Assembly: GCF_014651935.1 (NCBI RefSeq)
Contig: NZ_BMXV01000001.1
Span: 434,001-498,000, forward strand
DNA: 64,000 nucleotides
From: Marinobacter zhanjiangensis
GTDB taxonomy: Bacteria; Pseudomonadota; Gammaproteobacteria; Pseudomonadales; Oleiphilaceae
Direction: 5' to 3'
Positions within the stretch are counted from its first letter, which is position 1. The number at the start of each line of letters is the position of its first letter. The notes beneath the pieces were generated by a model that worked only from the letters and a program-made list of their open reading frames with translations, had not been told where the DNA came from and did not search any database. Positions 8,860 through 19,269 of this stretch are shown one piece after another. Made by a program: the position numbers and the translations under genes.

Positions 8860-9120
8860 AAACAATAAAGGAGAGATCACACAGTCACTGACAGTGAAGC
8901 TGTGGATTGCACAACGTAAAACACGTGACGCCGGAAATTATCCTCGCAGGGCTGCTGAGTGTCTGTACGCGTTTGCCGAAGCCAGGGTTTCTGCGTATAC
9001 CCTTGCCCCTGTCACCCATTTGCAAACCCTGACGTCCGCGATACACTGATGATTAGCTGGCTGTACAAGTGAAGTGCCGGCAATACTCAACCGTATTATG
9101 AATACAACGGAGAGTCCCCA
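8860..9120. other. Gene-poor region upstream of a leftward terminator
   Basis: No convincing protein gene. A perfect 13-base palindrome TCACTGACAGTGA sits near 8884-8896. On the plus strand a TATTAT at 9094-9099 is a possible -10 box for the small ORF at 9121. On the minus strand this interval should be the body of whatever transcript ends at 8827, possibly a small RNA. Confidence 0.4.
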
Positions 9121-9210
9121 ATGGGCTTGAAGCGACCAACACACCAGTCTTTTGCGAGCACGCGGAGCAAGGCCCTGATGCCGGCCCGTGGCATGGTGAT
9201 TATCAGGTAA
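9121..9210 (+). CDS. Possible 29-residue small ORF
   Basis: An ATG behind CGGAGAGTCCCCA (GGAGAG, spacing 6-7) opens a 29-codon frame, MGLKRPTHQSFASTRSKALM and onward to a TAA at 9208-9210. The peptide is basic with no membrane segment. It is followed by a GCCCGG/CCGGGC hairpin (about 9226-9247) and then an intrinsic terminator at 9265-9301, so a compact transcript of about 200 bases is defined. It might be a translated small protein, a leader peptide or a structured small RNA. I do not recognise the sequence. Confidence 0.4.
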   Translation: MGLKRPTHQSFASTRSKALMPARGMVIIR

Positions 9211-9264
9211 CGCTTTCGGCCCTGCCCGGAAGCTCAGGCGACCGGGCATGCAGTCTCCCGCATG

Positions 9265-9301
9265 AAAACCCGGTCCCGTGAGGCCGGGTTTTCTGGTTTT
9301 T
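9265..9301 (+). terminator. Intrinsic terminator after the small ORF
   Basis: AAAACCCGG at 9265-9273 pairs with CCGGGTTTT at 9284-9292, extendable by TC/GG, followed by CTGGTTTTT. The A-rich left arm also makes it usable leftward. It separates the small transcript from the 90-residue gene at 9330. Confidence 0.75.
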
Positions 9302-9329
9302 GCAGCCGCAAAACGGTAAGGAGAGTGCC

Positions 9330-9602
9330 ATGAACAGACCAACACCCAGACGTGCCACCAACATACCGGCCAGCCGCCGGCCTGGCCCTATCCGTCGTCC
9401 GGAAAAAATGCCGCTGCTGGATGCAATCTGCAAAAAACTGAATCAGCGGGTCAACCTGGAGGACGAGCGCAGCGTACTCGGGCTGTACGAGCGGGGCTGG
9501 ATCTTCAACGGCGTTCTGGCCAGCCTGGACGGCGCCGAGGCCCGCTACGTCAAGGCCCTGGCAAGTCGCTACGATTCCTGGATTGCCCGGCAGGTAGCAT
9601 AA
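9330..9602 (+). CDS. Conserved-looking hypothetical protein, 90 aa
   Basis: I do not recognise this family. The start is the ATG at 9330 behind AAGGAGAGTGCC, an excellent ribosome site; an earlier in-frame start lies inside the terminator and is rejected. Residues 1-25 are rich in Arg and Pro and probably unstructured. Residues 28-88 look like a compact helical domain (LLDAICKKLNQRV, LGLYERGWIFNGVLASLDGA, VKALASRYDSW). Codon use matches its neighbours, so I take it as a real cytoplasmic protein. It is followed 38 bases later by another small helical protein on the same strand. Confidence 0.7.
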   Translation: MNRPTPRRATNIPASRRPGPIRRPEKMPLLDAICKKLNQRVNLEDERSVLGLYERGWIFNGVLASLDGAEARYVKALASRYDSWIARQVA

Positions 9603-9612
9603 ACTGCTATAG

Positions 9613-9650
9613 TCTGGCTCATGATAACAAGGAGCCTGTCATGAGCCAGA
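9613..9650 (+). repeat. 12-bp perfect inverted repeat enclosing a ribosome site and start codon
   Basis: TCTGGCTCATGA at 9613-9624 is the exact reverse complement of TCATGAGCCAGA at 9639-9650. The 14-base loop holds AAGGAG, and the start codon of the 114-residue gene (9641) is inside the right arm. It could be an operator or a translation-controlling hairpin. A TATAGT at 9608-9613 directly abuts the left arm as a possible -10 box. Confidence 0.7.
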
Positions 9651-9985
9651 CGTCCGTTGCCGATACCCTCAGAGAATACCTGTCCCTGCTTGAACTCCTC
9701 GATGACGCCTACTGGGAAGCCAGCACCATCGGCAACAAGGATATGCTGTACGACATCATCAGCATATTCCACCAGGAAGTGGCAGAGCTGAACAAGCTCA
9801 GCATTCAGGACCACCACTACCCTTACGAAGTCATCACCGAAGGCATCCGACGGGTGGTTCCGCAACTCGAGCGCCTGGACGAAAAACGCCACGAGATCAT
9901 CCAGCGCACCCAGACACAGACGGATTTCCGCGATATCGTATCGTCGGTACTGGGTATTCTCGAGGCGCAGTTACGCACCATCTGA
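9641..9985 (+). CDS. Hypothetical helical protein, 114 aa
   Basis: I do not recognise a named family. The protein is almost entirely predicted helix with heptad-like spacing (LREYLSLLELLDDAYWEAS, IISIFHQEVAELNKLS, VVPQLERLDEKRHEIIQRT). It is acidic overall, with no signal peptide or membrane segment, and looks like a four-helix cytoplasmic bundle. A good ribosome site (AAGGAG) precedes the ATG, and both lie in a 12-bp inverted repeat (9613-9650). Its 3' end overlaps the convergent diguanylate cyclase gene by 15 bases. The convergent overlap says nothing about function. Confidence 0.75.
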   Translation: MSQTSVADTLREYLSLLELLDDAYWEASTIGNKDMLYDIISIFHQEVAELNKLSIQDHHYPYEVITEGIRRVVPQLERLDEKRHEIIQRTQTQTDFRDIVSSVLGILEAQLRTI

Positions 9986-11593
9986 CTTGCCGGCTGGTGT
10001 CCCCAGGTGCTGGATCTCACCCGATTCAGTCGAGCCGGAGACCCCGCTGAAAACTATCGTGCGATTGCGTCCCTGCTCCTTGGCCTGATACATGGCCTTG
10101 TCCGCGAGGTTGCACAAGGTATCCGCCGAATCGGCGTGGTCGGGGTAGACCGCAACACCAATGCTGATGGTCAGGTCCAGCGCCATCCCGAAAGAGACCC
10201 TGACCGGCTCATCGGCGATTCGCCCCCGCAGGCGCTCGGCCACCTCCCAGGCTTCGTCAACGGACATTTCCGGCAACACGACGATAAACTCCTCACCGCC
10301 AAAACGTCCCAGCGTGTCCACCGTGCGCACACTTTCCGCCAGCCGCAGGCTGATCGACCTGAGCACCTCGTCACCGACCGCGTGCCCCCAGGTGTCATTG
10401 ACGTTCTTGAAATGATCCAGATCTACCCAGAGCACTGCCAGCTTGCGGTGATAGCGTTCGGCCCGGGCCACCTCCTCCTGCAGGATGCGTTCGGTCTCCC
10501 GCCGATTGAACTGGCCGGTCAGGGGATCGATGGCTGCCATTTCAGATAACCGCGCCTCCAGCTCCTTGCGCTCGGTGACATCAAGAATAATGCCTTCGAG
10601 TACCATACCGCCGCCGTCCTCAACCCCCCGGCCACGCTCCCATACCCAGATGATCTGACCGTCCGCCCGGTGCAGGCGGTATTCCACGGAAAATGGCTCG
10701 GCGCTGCCAATGGCGTCCTCAACCGCTGCGGTCACATTAGCCGCATCGTCCGCAAACACCAGATCGGACCAGGGCAGGCGGCGATTATCGACCAGGTCTT
10801 CCGGCTGATAACCGGTCAGCTCACGGCAACCGCTGGAAATGAACTTCATGGTCCAGTAGTCGTCGTACAGGCAGCGATAGGCCATGCCGGGCAGGTTGTC
10901 CATGATGGTGCTGAGCTGTCGTTCCCGTGCTTTCAGGGCGCTCTCTGCCGCCCGGCTTTCGGTAACATCCATGCCAATGGCAATGGAGCCGGCAACCCTG
11001 CCGGCGGAATCCAGAAACGAGCGCGAGTGCCAGGCGATGGCCCGTTCGCCGTTGTGACGGGTTGCAATGGTGGTTTCCAGGCCCTCGACCTCCTCCTGCC
11101 CCGACAGGATACGGCTGACCCTTTCCAGCACCCAGGCGCGATAGTCCGGATCCGGGTAGAGCTTTTCCCAGATACTGTCACTGCCTGTTGCGACATCACT
11201 GGAAAAACCGCTGATCTCCTCCGCTGCCCGGTTCCAGATCAGCACCCGCCCCTGGGGGTCCAGTACGTTGATCCAGATATTGGCATTGTCGATCACGCTT
11301 TGCTGGAACTGACTCAGGCGGCGGATTTCCTCTTGCTGGCCCAGTTGGTGGTCGAGCATCTCCCGGTCACGGTGGAACTGCCGCAGCATCACCAGGTAGA
11401 GAACAACACCGGTAAAGGCAACAAAAGCCCACCCCTTCCAGGTCTGCAGCCGGGTCAGCATCTCCGGATCGCTGACCACCTGTTCCACGGCGGCGTCAGA
11501 AAACAGTATCCAGAGGCCACCAACCACGAGATAGGCAAGGGCAACCTTAAGAGATCGTGTTACCGGGGTTCCACTTCTTTTGCTATGGTTCAT
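9971..11593 (-). CDS. Membrane diguanylate cyclase with two PAS domains
   Basis: A 540-residue enzyme that should make cyclic di-GMP from two GTP. Order: two membrane segments (about residues 17-35 and 55-75), a PAS domain (about 95-215; IWINVLDPQGRVLIWNRAA), a second PAS-type domain (about 225-350; LPGMAYRCLYDDYWTMKFIS) and a C-terminal GGDEF domain (about 365-525). The active-site loop is RFGGEEF, intact. RTVD stands five residues before it and is the RxxD inhibitory site, so product feedback is expected. I prefer the ATG at 11593 because the upstream 49 codons lack membrane or domain character. The PAS pair suggests a redox or small-molecule signal. Confidence 0.92.
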   Translation of the reverse strand: MNHSKRSGTPVTRSLKVALAYLVVGGLWILFSDAAVEQVVSDPEMLTRLQTWKGWAFVAFTGVVLYLVMLRQFHRDREMLDHQLGQQEEIRRLSQFQQSVIDNANIWINVLDPQGRVLIWNRAAEEISGFSSDVATGSDSIWEKLYPDPDYRAWVLERVSRILSGQEEVEGLETTIATRHNGERAIAWHSRSFLDSAGRVAGSIAIGMDVTESRAAESALKARERQLSTIMDNLPGMAYRCLYDDYWTMKFISSGCRELTGYQPEDLVDNRRLPWSDLVFADDAANVTAAVEDAIGSAEPFSVEYRLHRADGQIIWVWERGRGVEDGGGMVLEGIILDVTERKELEARLSEMAAIDPLTGQFNRRETERILQEEVARAERYHRKLAVLWVDLDHFKNVNDTWGHAVGDEVLRSISLRLAESVRTVDTLGRFGGEEFIVVLPEMSVDEAWEVAERLRGRIADEPVRVSFGMALDLTISIGVAVYPDHADSADTLCNLADKAMYQAKEQGRNRTIVFSGVSGSTESGEIQHLGTPAGKSDGA

Positions 11594-11811
11594 CAGTTGG
11601 CGGTTCTTCAGAGGACATGGGTGACAGGTTACATCGCTGTCGGCACGACTGAACCCTGTGGGGCCATTTCCCCGGCTGGTTTGCCCGAGGGCCCATAGTG
11701 AACAGTAGTGTGTCGCATCGGTAACGTCGACCACTGACACAGTTTTTTACAACCGTCACAGTATTTTTCATAAGCGCCTTACCACCTCGTACTTTGACAG
11801 GACTGTTTTCC

Positions 11812-13113
11812 ATGATGGCTGGCCACCGCGACACCTCCACCGGCGAAAACCGACGGGCGCTCTGGTCATGGGCGCTGTATGACTGGGCCAATAGTGCCTT
11901 TTTCGCCATCATCCTGACTTTCGTCTTCGCCCGCTATTTCAGCCAGTCGGTGATCCAGGATGATGTCGCGGGTACCGAAGCCTGGGGCAATATCGTCGGC
12001 CTTTCCGGGGTGGCGGTCGCCATCCTGGCGCCGATACTGGGGGCCATTGCCGACCAGAATGGTCGCCGCAAGCCCTGGTTCATTGGCTTTACCCTGCTCT
12101 GTGTGTTCGCCACCGCCATGCTCTGGTTCGTCGCGCCAGGCAGCGGCGATTTGTGGTTTGCCGCCTTCTGGGTGAGCCTCGGCATTCTCGGAGCGGAATG
12201 TGCCTTTATCTTCTACAACGCCATGTTGCCGGACCTCGCCTCACCGGCGCGGGTAGGCCGCTGGTCCGGCTGGGCCTGGGGCCTGGGCTACCTGGGCGGT
12301 GTGACTTGTCTGGTGGTGGCGCTGTTCGGCTTTATCGAAGGCGATACCGACTGGCTGGGGCTGGACCGTGACAACCTCGAACACGTGCGGGCCACCTTTG
12401 TGCTGGTGGCCGTCTGGTTCCTGGTGTTTTCCCTGCCATCGTTTTTTCTGATTCCTGACCGGCCATCCCGAGGTCTGTCGCTGGCATCGTCCGTCCGGGC
12501 GGGGCTCGCCCAGCTTGCGGACTCCATCCGGCAGGTCCGCAAGTACCGGATCATTGTCCGCTTCCTGATTGCCCGTATGCTCTATACCGACGGGCTGGCC
12601 ACCATTTTTACCTTTGGCGGCGTGTACGCTGCCGGCACCTTCGGCATGGATCAGACTCAGGTGCTGCAATTCGCCATCGCGCTGAATGTCACCTCGGGCG
12701 TGGGTGCACTGGCCTTTTCCTGGGTAGACGACGCCATTGGCGGTCGCAATACGGTGCTGCTGTCGCTGATAGGGCTGACCCTCAGCGCCGTGGCGATACT
12801 GGTGGCTACGGATGCCCTCTGGTTCTGGGTCTTCGGCATGACCCTGGGCATCTTCGTGGGCCCGCTGCAATCCGCCAGCCGCTCCTACATGGCCAGGGTG
12901 GCACCGCCTCATCTGCAGACCCAGATGTTCGGGCTGTTCGCCTTCTCCGGCAAGGCCACGGCCTTTATGGGCCCGTTGCTGGTAGGCTGGGTCACCGCCG
13001 TCAGCGGCAGCCAGCGCTGGGGCATGAGCACCATCCTGGCGTTCCTGCTGGTCGGGTTCGTGCTGATGCTGACCATTCCGCCGGCTCGGGAGGTGGCCCA
13101 CAGCGAGCACTGA
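11812..13113 (+). CDS. UMF1-family MFS transporter (Atg22-like)
   Basis: A 433-residue major facilitator of the UMF1 family, the bacterial relatives of the fungal vacuolar effluxer Atg22. The family N-terminus is evident (LWSWALYDWANSAFFAIIL), followed by GAIADQNGRRKPWF in the helix 2-3 loop and about twelve membrane spans. Proteins of this group are thought to export amino acids or other metabolites, but substrates in bacteria are unproven. The frame also opens at a TTG (11794); I prefer the ATG at 11812. It is divergent from the cyclase, with a promoter-sized gap of about 220 bases, and ends 55 bases before ybaK on the same strand. Confidence 0.85.
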   Translation: MMAGHRDTSTGENRRALWSWALYDWANSAFFAIILTFVFARYFSQSVIQDDVAGTEAWGNIVGLSGVAVAILAPILGAIADQNGRRKPWFIGFTLLCVFATAMLWFVAPGSGDLWFAAFWVSLGILGAECAFIFYNAMLPDLASPARVGRWSGWAWGLGYLGGVTCLVVALFGFIEGDTDWLGLDRDNLEHVRATFVLVAVWFLVFSLPSFFLIPDRPSRGLSLASSVRAGLAQLADSIRQVRKYRIIVRFLIARMLYTDGLATIFTFGGVYAAGTFGMDQTQVLQFAIALNVTSGVGALAFSWVDDAIGGRNTVLLSLIGLTLSAVAILVATDALWFWVFGMTLGIFVGPLQSASRSYMARVAPPHLQTQMFGLFAFSGKATAFMGPLLVGWVTAVSGSQRWGMSTILAFLLVGFVLMLTIPPAREVAHSEH

Positions 13114-13168
13114 CTCACGCTGCGTTTAGCGCTATGCTCACGGTTTTCAGCCGCGTTGAGGAGCCTTG

Positions 13169-13636
13169 ATGACCCCTGCCATTGATCTTGCCCGCCAGGT
13201 GGGCATTACTCACCAGGTACACGAATACGACCACGATCCGAAGAGCGATTCCTATGGCACCGAAGCGGCAGAGAAGCTGGGAGTTGATCCGGACCAGGTG
13301 TTCAAGACCCTGGTGGTGGAGACCGACGCCGGGGAACTGGTGGTGGCGATCGTACCCGTTTCCAACAGCCTCAACCTGAAACGGGTGGCGAAGGCGGCAA
13401 AGGCCAAGAAGGTGGTCATGGCGGACAAGCAGAAGGTACAGCGCACCACGGGTTATGTGCTGGGTGGCGTAAGCCCGCTGGGGCAGAAGAAGGCGCTGAA
13501 GACCGTTATTGACGAGTCAGCACAGACCTTCGACACCATCCACGTCAGTGCCGGCCGCCGGGGGCTGGAAATCGAGCTGGCGCCGGCTGACCTGGCAAGT
13601 CTGACCCGGGCCTCATTCGCCACCATCAGGGCATGA
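13169..13636 (+). CDS. ybaK: Cys-tRNA(Pro)/Cys-tRNA(Cys) deacylase, YbaK/EbsC family
   Basis: This 155-residue editing enzyme hydrolyses Cys-tRNA(Pro) made by misacylation by prolyl-tRNA synthetase, in trans. The YbaK fold motifs are clear: EYDHDPKSDSYGTEAAEKLG near the N-terminus, QVFKTLVVE (the family lysine), LNLKRVAKAAKAKKVVMAD, and GYVLGGVSPLGQKK. These are the substrate-pocket segments of YbaK rather than of ProX. The start is the ATG at 13169 behind GAGGAGCC. A TTG one codon earlier is less likely. Length matches the family (about 155-160). It stands alone between the UMF1 transporter and a large inverted repeat. Confidence 0.93.
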   Translation: MTPAIDLARQVGITHQVHEYDHDPKSDSYGTEAAEKLGVDPDQVFKTLVVETDAGELVVAIVPVSNSLNLKRVAKAAKAKKVVMADKQKVQRTTGYVLGGVSPLGQKKALKTVIDESAQTFDTIHVSAGRRGLEIELAPADLASLTRASFATIRA

Positions 13637-13643
13637 TTTTTTT

Positions 13644-13840
13644 GCCACGGAATCCACGGAAAGACACGGAAAAAAGACAAAGAAAAAGAGGATTTGCCAC
13701 TAAATCCACGAAAGAACACGAAATTTAACAACCAAAGACTTTCTTATTCAGTAATCATTTTTTCGTGTTCTTTCGTGGGTTTAGTGGCTAGAACGATCTT
13801 TTCATCTTTTCCTTCCGTGTCTTTCCGTGGATTCCGTGGC
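13644..13840. repeat. Nested pair of 28-bp inverted repeats
   Basis: Outer arms 13644-13671 and 13813-13840 are perfect 28-base reverse complements (GCCACGGAATCCACGGAAAG and onward). Inner arms 13696-13723 and 13761-13788 match over 28 bases with one mismatch (GCCACTAAATCCACGAAAGA and onward). Outer and inner arms are also diverged copies of one another, so the whole is four copies of one unit placed as a palindrome in a palindrome. The centre is A+T-rich. No coding potential. Confidence 0.92.
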
Positions 13841-13843
13841 GAC

Positions 13844-13880
13844 AAAAAAACCCGGAGAGCAACGCTGCCCACCGGGTTTT
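13844..13880 (-). terminator. Intrinsic terminator of icd, probably bidirectional
   Basis: AAAAAAACCCGG at about 13844-13855 faces CCGGGTTTTT at about 13871-13880, with a 15-base loop. The left A run gives a U tract after the hairpin on the minus strand, 20 bases beyond the icd stop. The right T run allows rightward use. Confidence 0.75.
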
Positions 13881-13899
13881 TCTCATTCAGGCTTGCCGC

Positions 13900-16149
13900 T
13901 TACTTGGCAGGGGCCTGCTGGCGAGCTTCCTCGAGTAGCCTGTTGAGGGTCTCGCTGGGCTGCATGATCTTGCAGACCTTGTCCGCCGGCGGATGGTAGT
14001 AGCCACCGATATCCGCTGGCTGACCCTGTATCACGCTCATCTCTTCCAGGATCTGGTCCTTGTTGTCTTCCAGCTGTCTGGACAGCTTGGTGAAGAACTC
14101 TTTCATGTCCTTGTCTTCGTCCTGGTTGGCCAGTTCCTCGGCCCAGTAGCGGGCCAGGTGGAAGTGGCTGCCGCGGTTGTCCAGTTCGCCGGTTACCCGT
14201 GATGGTGACTGGTTGTTTTCCAGCAGGCGCCCGGTGGCCTTGTCCAGGGCCTCGCCCATCAGGCGGGCACGCAGGTTGCTTTGCTTCTCGCCCAGTTCCT
14301 CCAGCGAGACCGCAATGGCCAGGAACTCGCCCAGGGAGTCCCAGCGCAGGTGGTTCTCTTCCAGCAGCTGCTGCACGTGCTTGGGCGCGGACCCACCGGC
14401 ACCGGTTTCGTAAAGGCCACCGCCGTTCAGCAGCGGCACGATGGACAACATCTTGGCACTGGTACCCAGCTCCAGAATCGGGAACAGGTCGGTGAGATAG
14501 TCCCGCAGTACGTTGCCGGTCACGGAGATGGTGTCCAGGCCCCGGATCAGGCGTTCCATGGTCCAGCGAATCGCGCGCACCGGCGACATGATGCGGATGT
14601 CCAGGCCCTCGGTGTCGTGATCCTTGAGACAGGTCTTCACCTTCTCGATCAGCTGGGCATCGTGGGGGCGCTCGTCGTCCAGCCAGAACACCGCCGGCAT
14701 GCCGGTGGCGCGGGCGCGGTTCACCGCCAGCTTGACCCAGTCACGGATCGGCAGGTCCTTGGTCTGGCAGGCGCGCCAGATATCGCCTGCCTCAACCTCG
14801 TGCTCGGTGAGCACGGTGCCATCTTCGGTGACAACCCGCACGGTGCCGTCTTCGGGGATCTCGAAGGTCTTGTCGTGGGAGCCGTATTCCTCGGCCTTCT
14901 GGGCCATCAGACCCACGTTGGGCACGGTGCCCATGGTGGTCGGATCAAAGGCACCGTGAGTTTTGCAGAAGTTGATCACTTCCTGGTAGATGGTCGCATA
15001 GGTGGACTCCGGCATGACCGCCTTGGTGTCCTTCAGCTTGCCGTCGCGGGCCCACATTTTGCCGGAATTACGAATCATGGCGGGCATGGACGCATCCACG
15101 ATCACGTCACTGGGTACGTGCAGGTTGGTGATGCCCTTGACGGAATCCACCATGGCAATTTCCGGGCGGTGCTCGTAGGTCTTGTGCAGATCTTCCTGGA
15201 TCTGCTCCTGTTTCGATTCCGGCAGCTGCTTGATTTTCTCGATCACGGAGGACAGGCCGTTGTTCGGGTTGACCCCGATCTCATCGAACAGGTCGCCGTA
15301 TTTATCAAACAGCTCCCGGTAGAAGACTTTCACCGCATGCCCGAAAACGATCGGGTGGGAGATCTTCATCATGGTCGCCTTGACGTGCAGGGAGAACATC
15401 ACGCCAGTTTTCTCGCAGTCCTCGATGGCATCCTCGAAGAACTTCACCAGATCCTTCTTGCTCATGAACATGCCGTCGAGTACTTCGCCTTCCTGCAACG
15501 CCAGGTCGGACTTGAGCACTGTCTGCTTGCCCGACTTGTTCTCGAACACAATATTGACACTGGTCGCCTTGTCCAGCGTCACCGACTGTTCGCTGGAGTA
15601 GAAGTCACCACCGCGCATGTGGGCCACGTGGGTCCGGGATGCGGGGCTCCACTCGCCCATGGAGTGGGGATGCTTGCGGGCGAACGCCTTGACCGCGGCC
15701 GGCGCGCGACGGTCGGAATTGCCCTCACGCAGAACCGGATTCACGGCACTGCCCAGAACCCTGGAGTAACGGGCCTGAGCCTCTTTCTCCTCATCGGTTT
15801 CGGGATCTTCACGGTACTCGGGGACCTTGTAGCCCTGTTCGTTCAGTTCCTTGATGGCCGCGCGCAGCTGGGGGATAGAAGCACTGATGTTGGGCAGCTT
15901 GATGATGTTGGCGTCCGGGTCCTTGGTGTATTCACCCAGATCGGCCAGTGCATCAACAACGCGCTGGTCTTCTTCGAGGTAATCAGGAAAGACTGCCAGG
16001 ATACGGGCAGCCAGGGAGATATCGCTGGTCTCGAAGGTGATGCCTGCCGGTGTGGTAAAGGTCTGCAGGATCGGCAGCAGGGAGCGGGTCGCCAGGGCAG
16101 GCGCTTCGTCGGTCAGCGTATAGACAATCGTGGGGTTTTCAGTTGTCAT
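13900..16149 (-). CDS. icd: Isocitrate dehydrogenase, NADP-dependent, monomeric
   Basis: A 749-residue monomeric-type (IDH-II) enzyme that oxidises isocitrate to 2-oxoglutarate with NADP+ in the TCA cycle. Recognisable segments include [20 protein letters not shown], the SNP-like substrate region [39 protein letters not shown], and the C-terminal [19 protein letters not shown]. Length fits the family (about 740). The start is the ATG at 16149 after GAGGACGAAG; the 26 upstream codons are not conserved in character. The terminator at 13844 follows. Monomeric IDH is common in marine gammaproteobacteria. Whether a homodimeric IDH is also present cannot be seen here. Confidence 0.97.
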   Translation of the reverse strand: MTTENPTIVYTLTDEAPALATRSLLPILQTFTTPAGITFETSDISLAARILAVFPDYLEEDQRVVDALADLGEYTKDPDANIIKLPNISASIPQLRAAIKELNEQGYKVPEYREDPETDEEKEAQARYSRVLGSAVNPVLREGNSDRRAPAAVKAFARKHPHSMGEWSPASRTHVAHMRGGDFYSSEQSVTLDKATSVNIVFENKSGKQTVLKSDLALQEGEVLDGMFMSKKDLVKFFEDAIEDCEKTGVMFSLHVKATMMKISHPIVFGHAVKVFYRELFDKYGDLFDEIGVNPNNGLSSVIEKIKQLPESKQEQIQEDLHKTYEHRPEIAMVDSVKGITNLHVPSDVIVDASMPAMIRNSGKMWARDGKLKDTKAVMPESTYATIYQEVINFCKTHGAFDPTTMGTVPNVGLMAQKAEEYGSHDKTFEIPEDGTVRVVTEDGTVLTEHEVEAGDIWRACQTKDLPIRDWVKLAVNRARATGMPAVFWLDDERPHDAQLIEKVKTCLKDHDTEGLDIRIMSPVRAIRWTMERLIRGLDTISVTGNVLRDYLTDLFPILELGTSAKMLSIVPLLNGGGLYETGAGGSAPKHVQQLLEENHLRWDSLGEFLAIAVSLEELGEKQSNLRARLMGEALDKATGRLLENNQSPSRVTGELDNRGSHFHLARYWAEELANQDEDKDMKEFFTKLSRQLEDNKDQILEEMSVIQGQPADIGGYYHPPADKVCKIMQPSETLNRLLEEARQQAPAK

Positions 16150-16252
16150 CTTCGTCCTCTGGGTAATAGATGAATTCAGGACGGTCACCATCAGCATCAA
16201 GGGTCTTGTGAACCCATGACGGAACAATGACTGATCAGGGTCTGTTGATAAG

Positions 16253-16274
16253 TGCTATAAGATAGCATTTTTTT
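16253..16274 (+). terminator. Short hairpin with T7 tract, rightward
   Basis: TGCTAT at 16253-16258 pairs with ATAGCA at 16262-16267 across an AAG loop, followed by seven T residues. In direction it would stop rightward transcription coming from the icd antisense strand, yet both flanking genes run left. It may instead be part of the icd promoter region (TATCTT/TATAGC on the minus strand). Confidence 0.35.
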
Positions 16275-16318
16275 CGAACGCCGGGTTACGATCTTAGTAT
16301 AAGACCCCGCCCCGGATG

Positions 16319-18301
<1,983 letters not shown>

Positions 18302-18314
18302 CCGAACCTCCTGA

Positions 18315-19094
18315 TTACTGCATGTGCCAGCCGTGGCTGACCACAATGGACTGGCCGGTGAGGGCGGCGGACGGGAAGGCGGCCAGATGCACGGCCAGTT
18401 CCGCGATATCCTCGACGGTGGTGAACTCACCGTCCACGGTGTTCTTCAGCATTACGTTACGGATCACCTCTTCCTCGGAGATGCCAAGCTCCTTTGCCTG
18501 TTCGGGGATCTGCTTTTCCACCAGCGGCGTGCGCACGAAGCCCGGGCAGATGATGTTACTGCGCACCCCGTGTTCCGCGCCTTCCTTCGCCACCGCCCGG
18601 CACAGCCCCAGCATGCCGTGCTTGGCCGCCACGTAGGGGGATTTCAGGGGCGAGGCTTCCAGCGAGTGGACCGAGCCCATGTACAGCATGGTGCCGCCGG
18701 TGCCGGCATACATCTGGTTCAGAGCGGCCCGGGTTACCAGGAAGGCCCCGTTGAGGTGAACGTCTACCACCTTGCGCCAGTCAGCGTAAGCCAGCTTGTG
18801 CACCGGGTCGATGTGCTGTACGCCGGCATTGGCCACGGCAATATCCACGCCGCCCCACTGGTCCGCCAGCTGGCTGAAACCATCGTCCACGGCCTGCTCG
18901 TCGGTGACATCCATGACCAGTGCCATGGCCTCGCCACCGGCGGCACGAATCGATTCGGCAGCCTCGCTGGCACTATCGTGACTCAGATCGGCAATGGCTA
19001 CCCGGGCGCCCTCGCGGGCAAAAAGTTCGGCAATTGCCCGGCCAATACCCCGGCCAGCGCCGGTAATCAGGGCAGTACGGTTTTCCAGTCGCAT
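18315..19094 (-). CDS. bdhA: 3-hydroxybutyrate dehydrogenase
   Basis: A classical short-chain dehydrogenase of 259 residues that oxidises (R)-3-hydroxybutyrate to acetoacetate with NAD+. The cofactor motif TGAGRGIG is at residues 11-18 and NAG at about 89. The catalytic serine lies in [21 protein letters not shown], with YxxxK at its end. QHIDP and the C-terminal SHGWHMQ, ending in Gln, are typical of the BdhA subfamily. It is the first gene of a two-gene operon with the acetoacetyl-CoA synthetase 13 bases downstream. About 175 bases upstream are free of genes and should hold the promoter; I looked for a sigma-54 -24/-12 box there and saw none. Confidence 0.93.
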   Translation of the reverse strand: MRLENRTALITGAGRGIGRAIAELFAREGARVAIADLSHDSASEAAESIRAAGGEAMALVMDVTDEQAVDDGFSQLADQWGGVDIAVANAGVQHIDPVHKLAYADWRKVVDVHLNGAFLVTRAALNQMYAGTGGTMLYMGSVHSLEASPLKSPYVAAKHGMLGLCRAVAKEGAEHGVRSNIICPGFVRTPLVEKQIPEQAKELGISEEEVIRNVMLKNTVDGEFTTVEDIAELAVHLAAFPSAALTGQSIVVSHGWHMQ

Positions 19095-19269
19095 TGTTAT
19101 TATCTCCTCAATCGTAGGCCATACCTGGCCGGCTACGGTTGCCTCGGTTCGTCTTTAGAACAGCGTCATCTGGGCGTCGATCGTCTCTCGGGCCAACCCC
19201 GGATAGCCGGGTGTCGACAGGAATGTGACATGAGATTTCTTTTTTGCCAATGTTTGTAACCTGGTGAGG

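Noticed and set aside
8938..9345. 135-codon open frame on the minus strand
   Set aside because: It crosses the small ORF and its terminator, has unusual composition and no ribosome site. It does not explain the leftward terminator at 8827.
14281..16173. 630-codon open frame on the plus strand opposite icd
   Set aside because: It lies wholly antisense to the well-supported icd gene, is full of low-complexity His/Gly/Leu stretches and shows no domain. It follows from G+C-rich codon usage.
19095..19269. Sigma-54 promoter for the bdhA operon
   Set aside because: A TGGC is present but without the matching TTGCA at 12-base spacing, so no -24/-12 box can be called.
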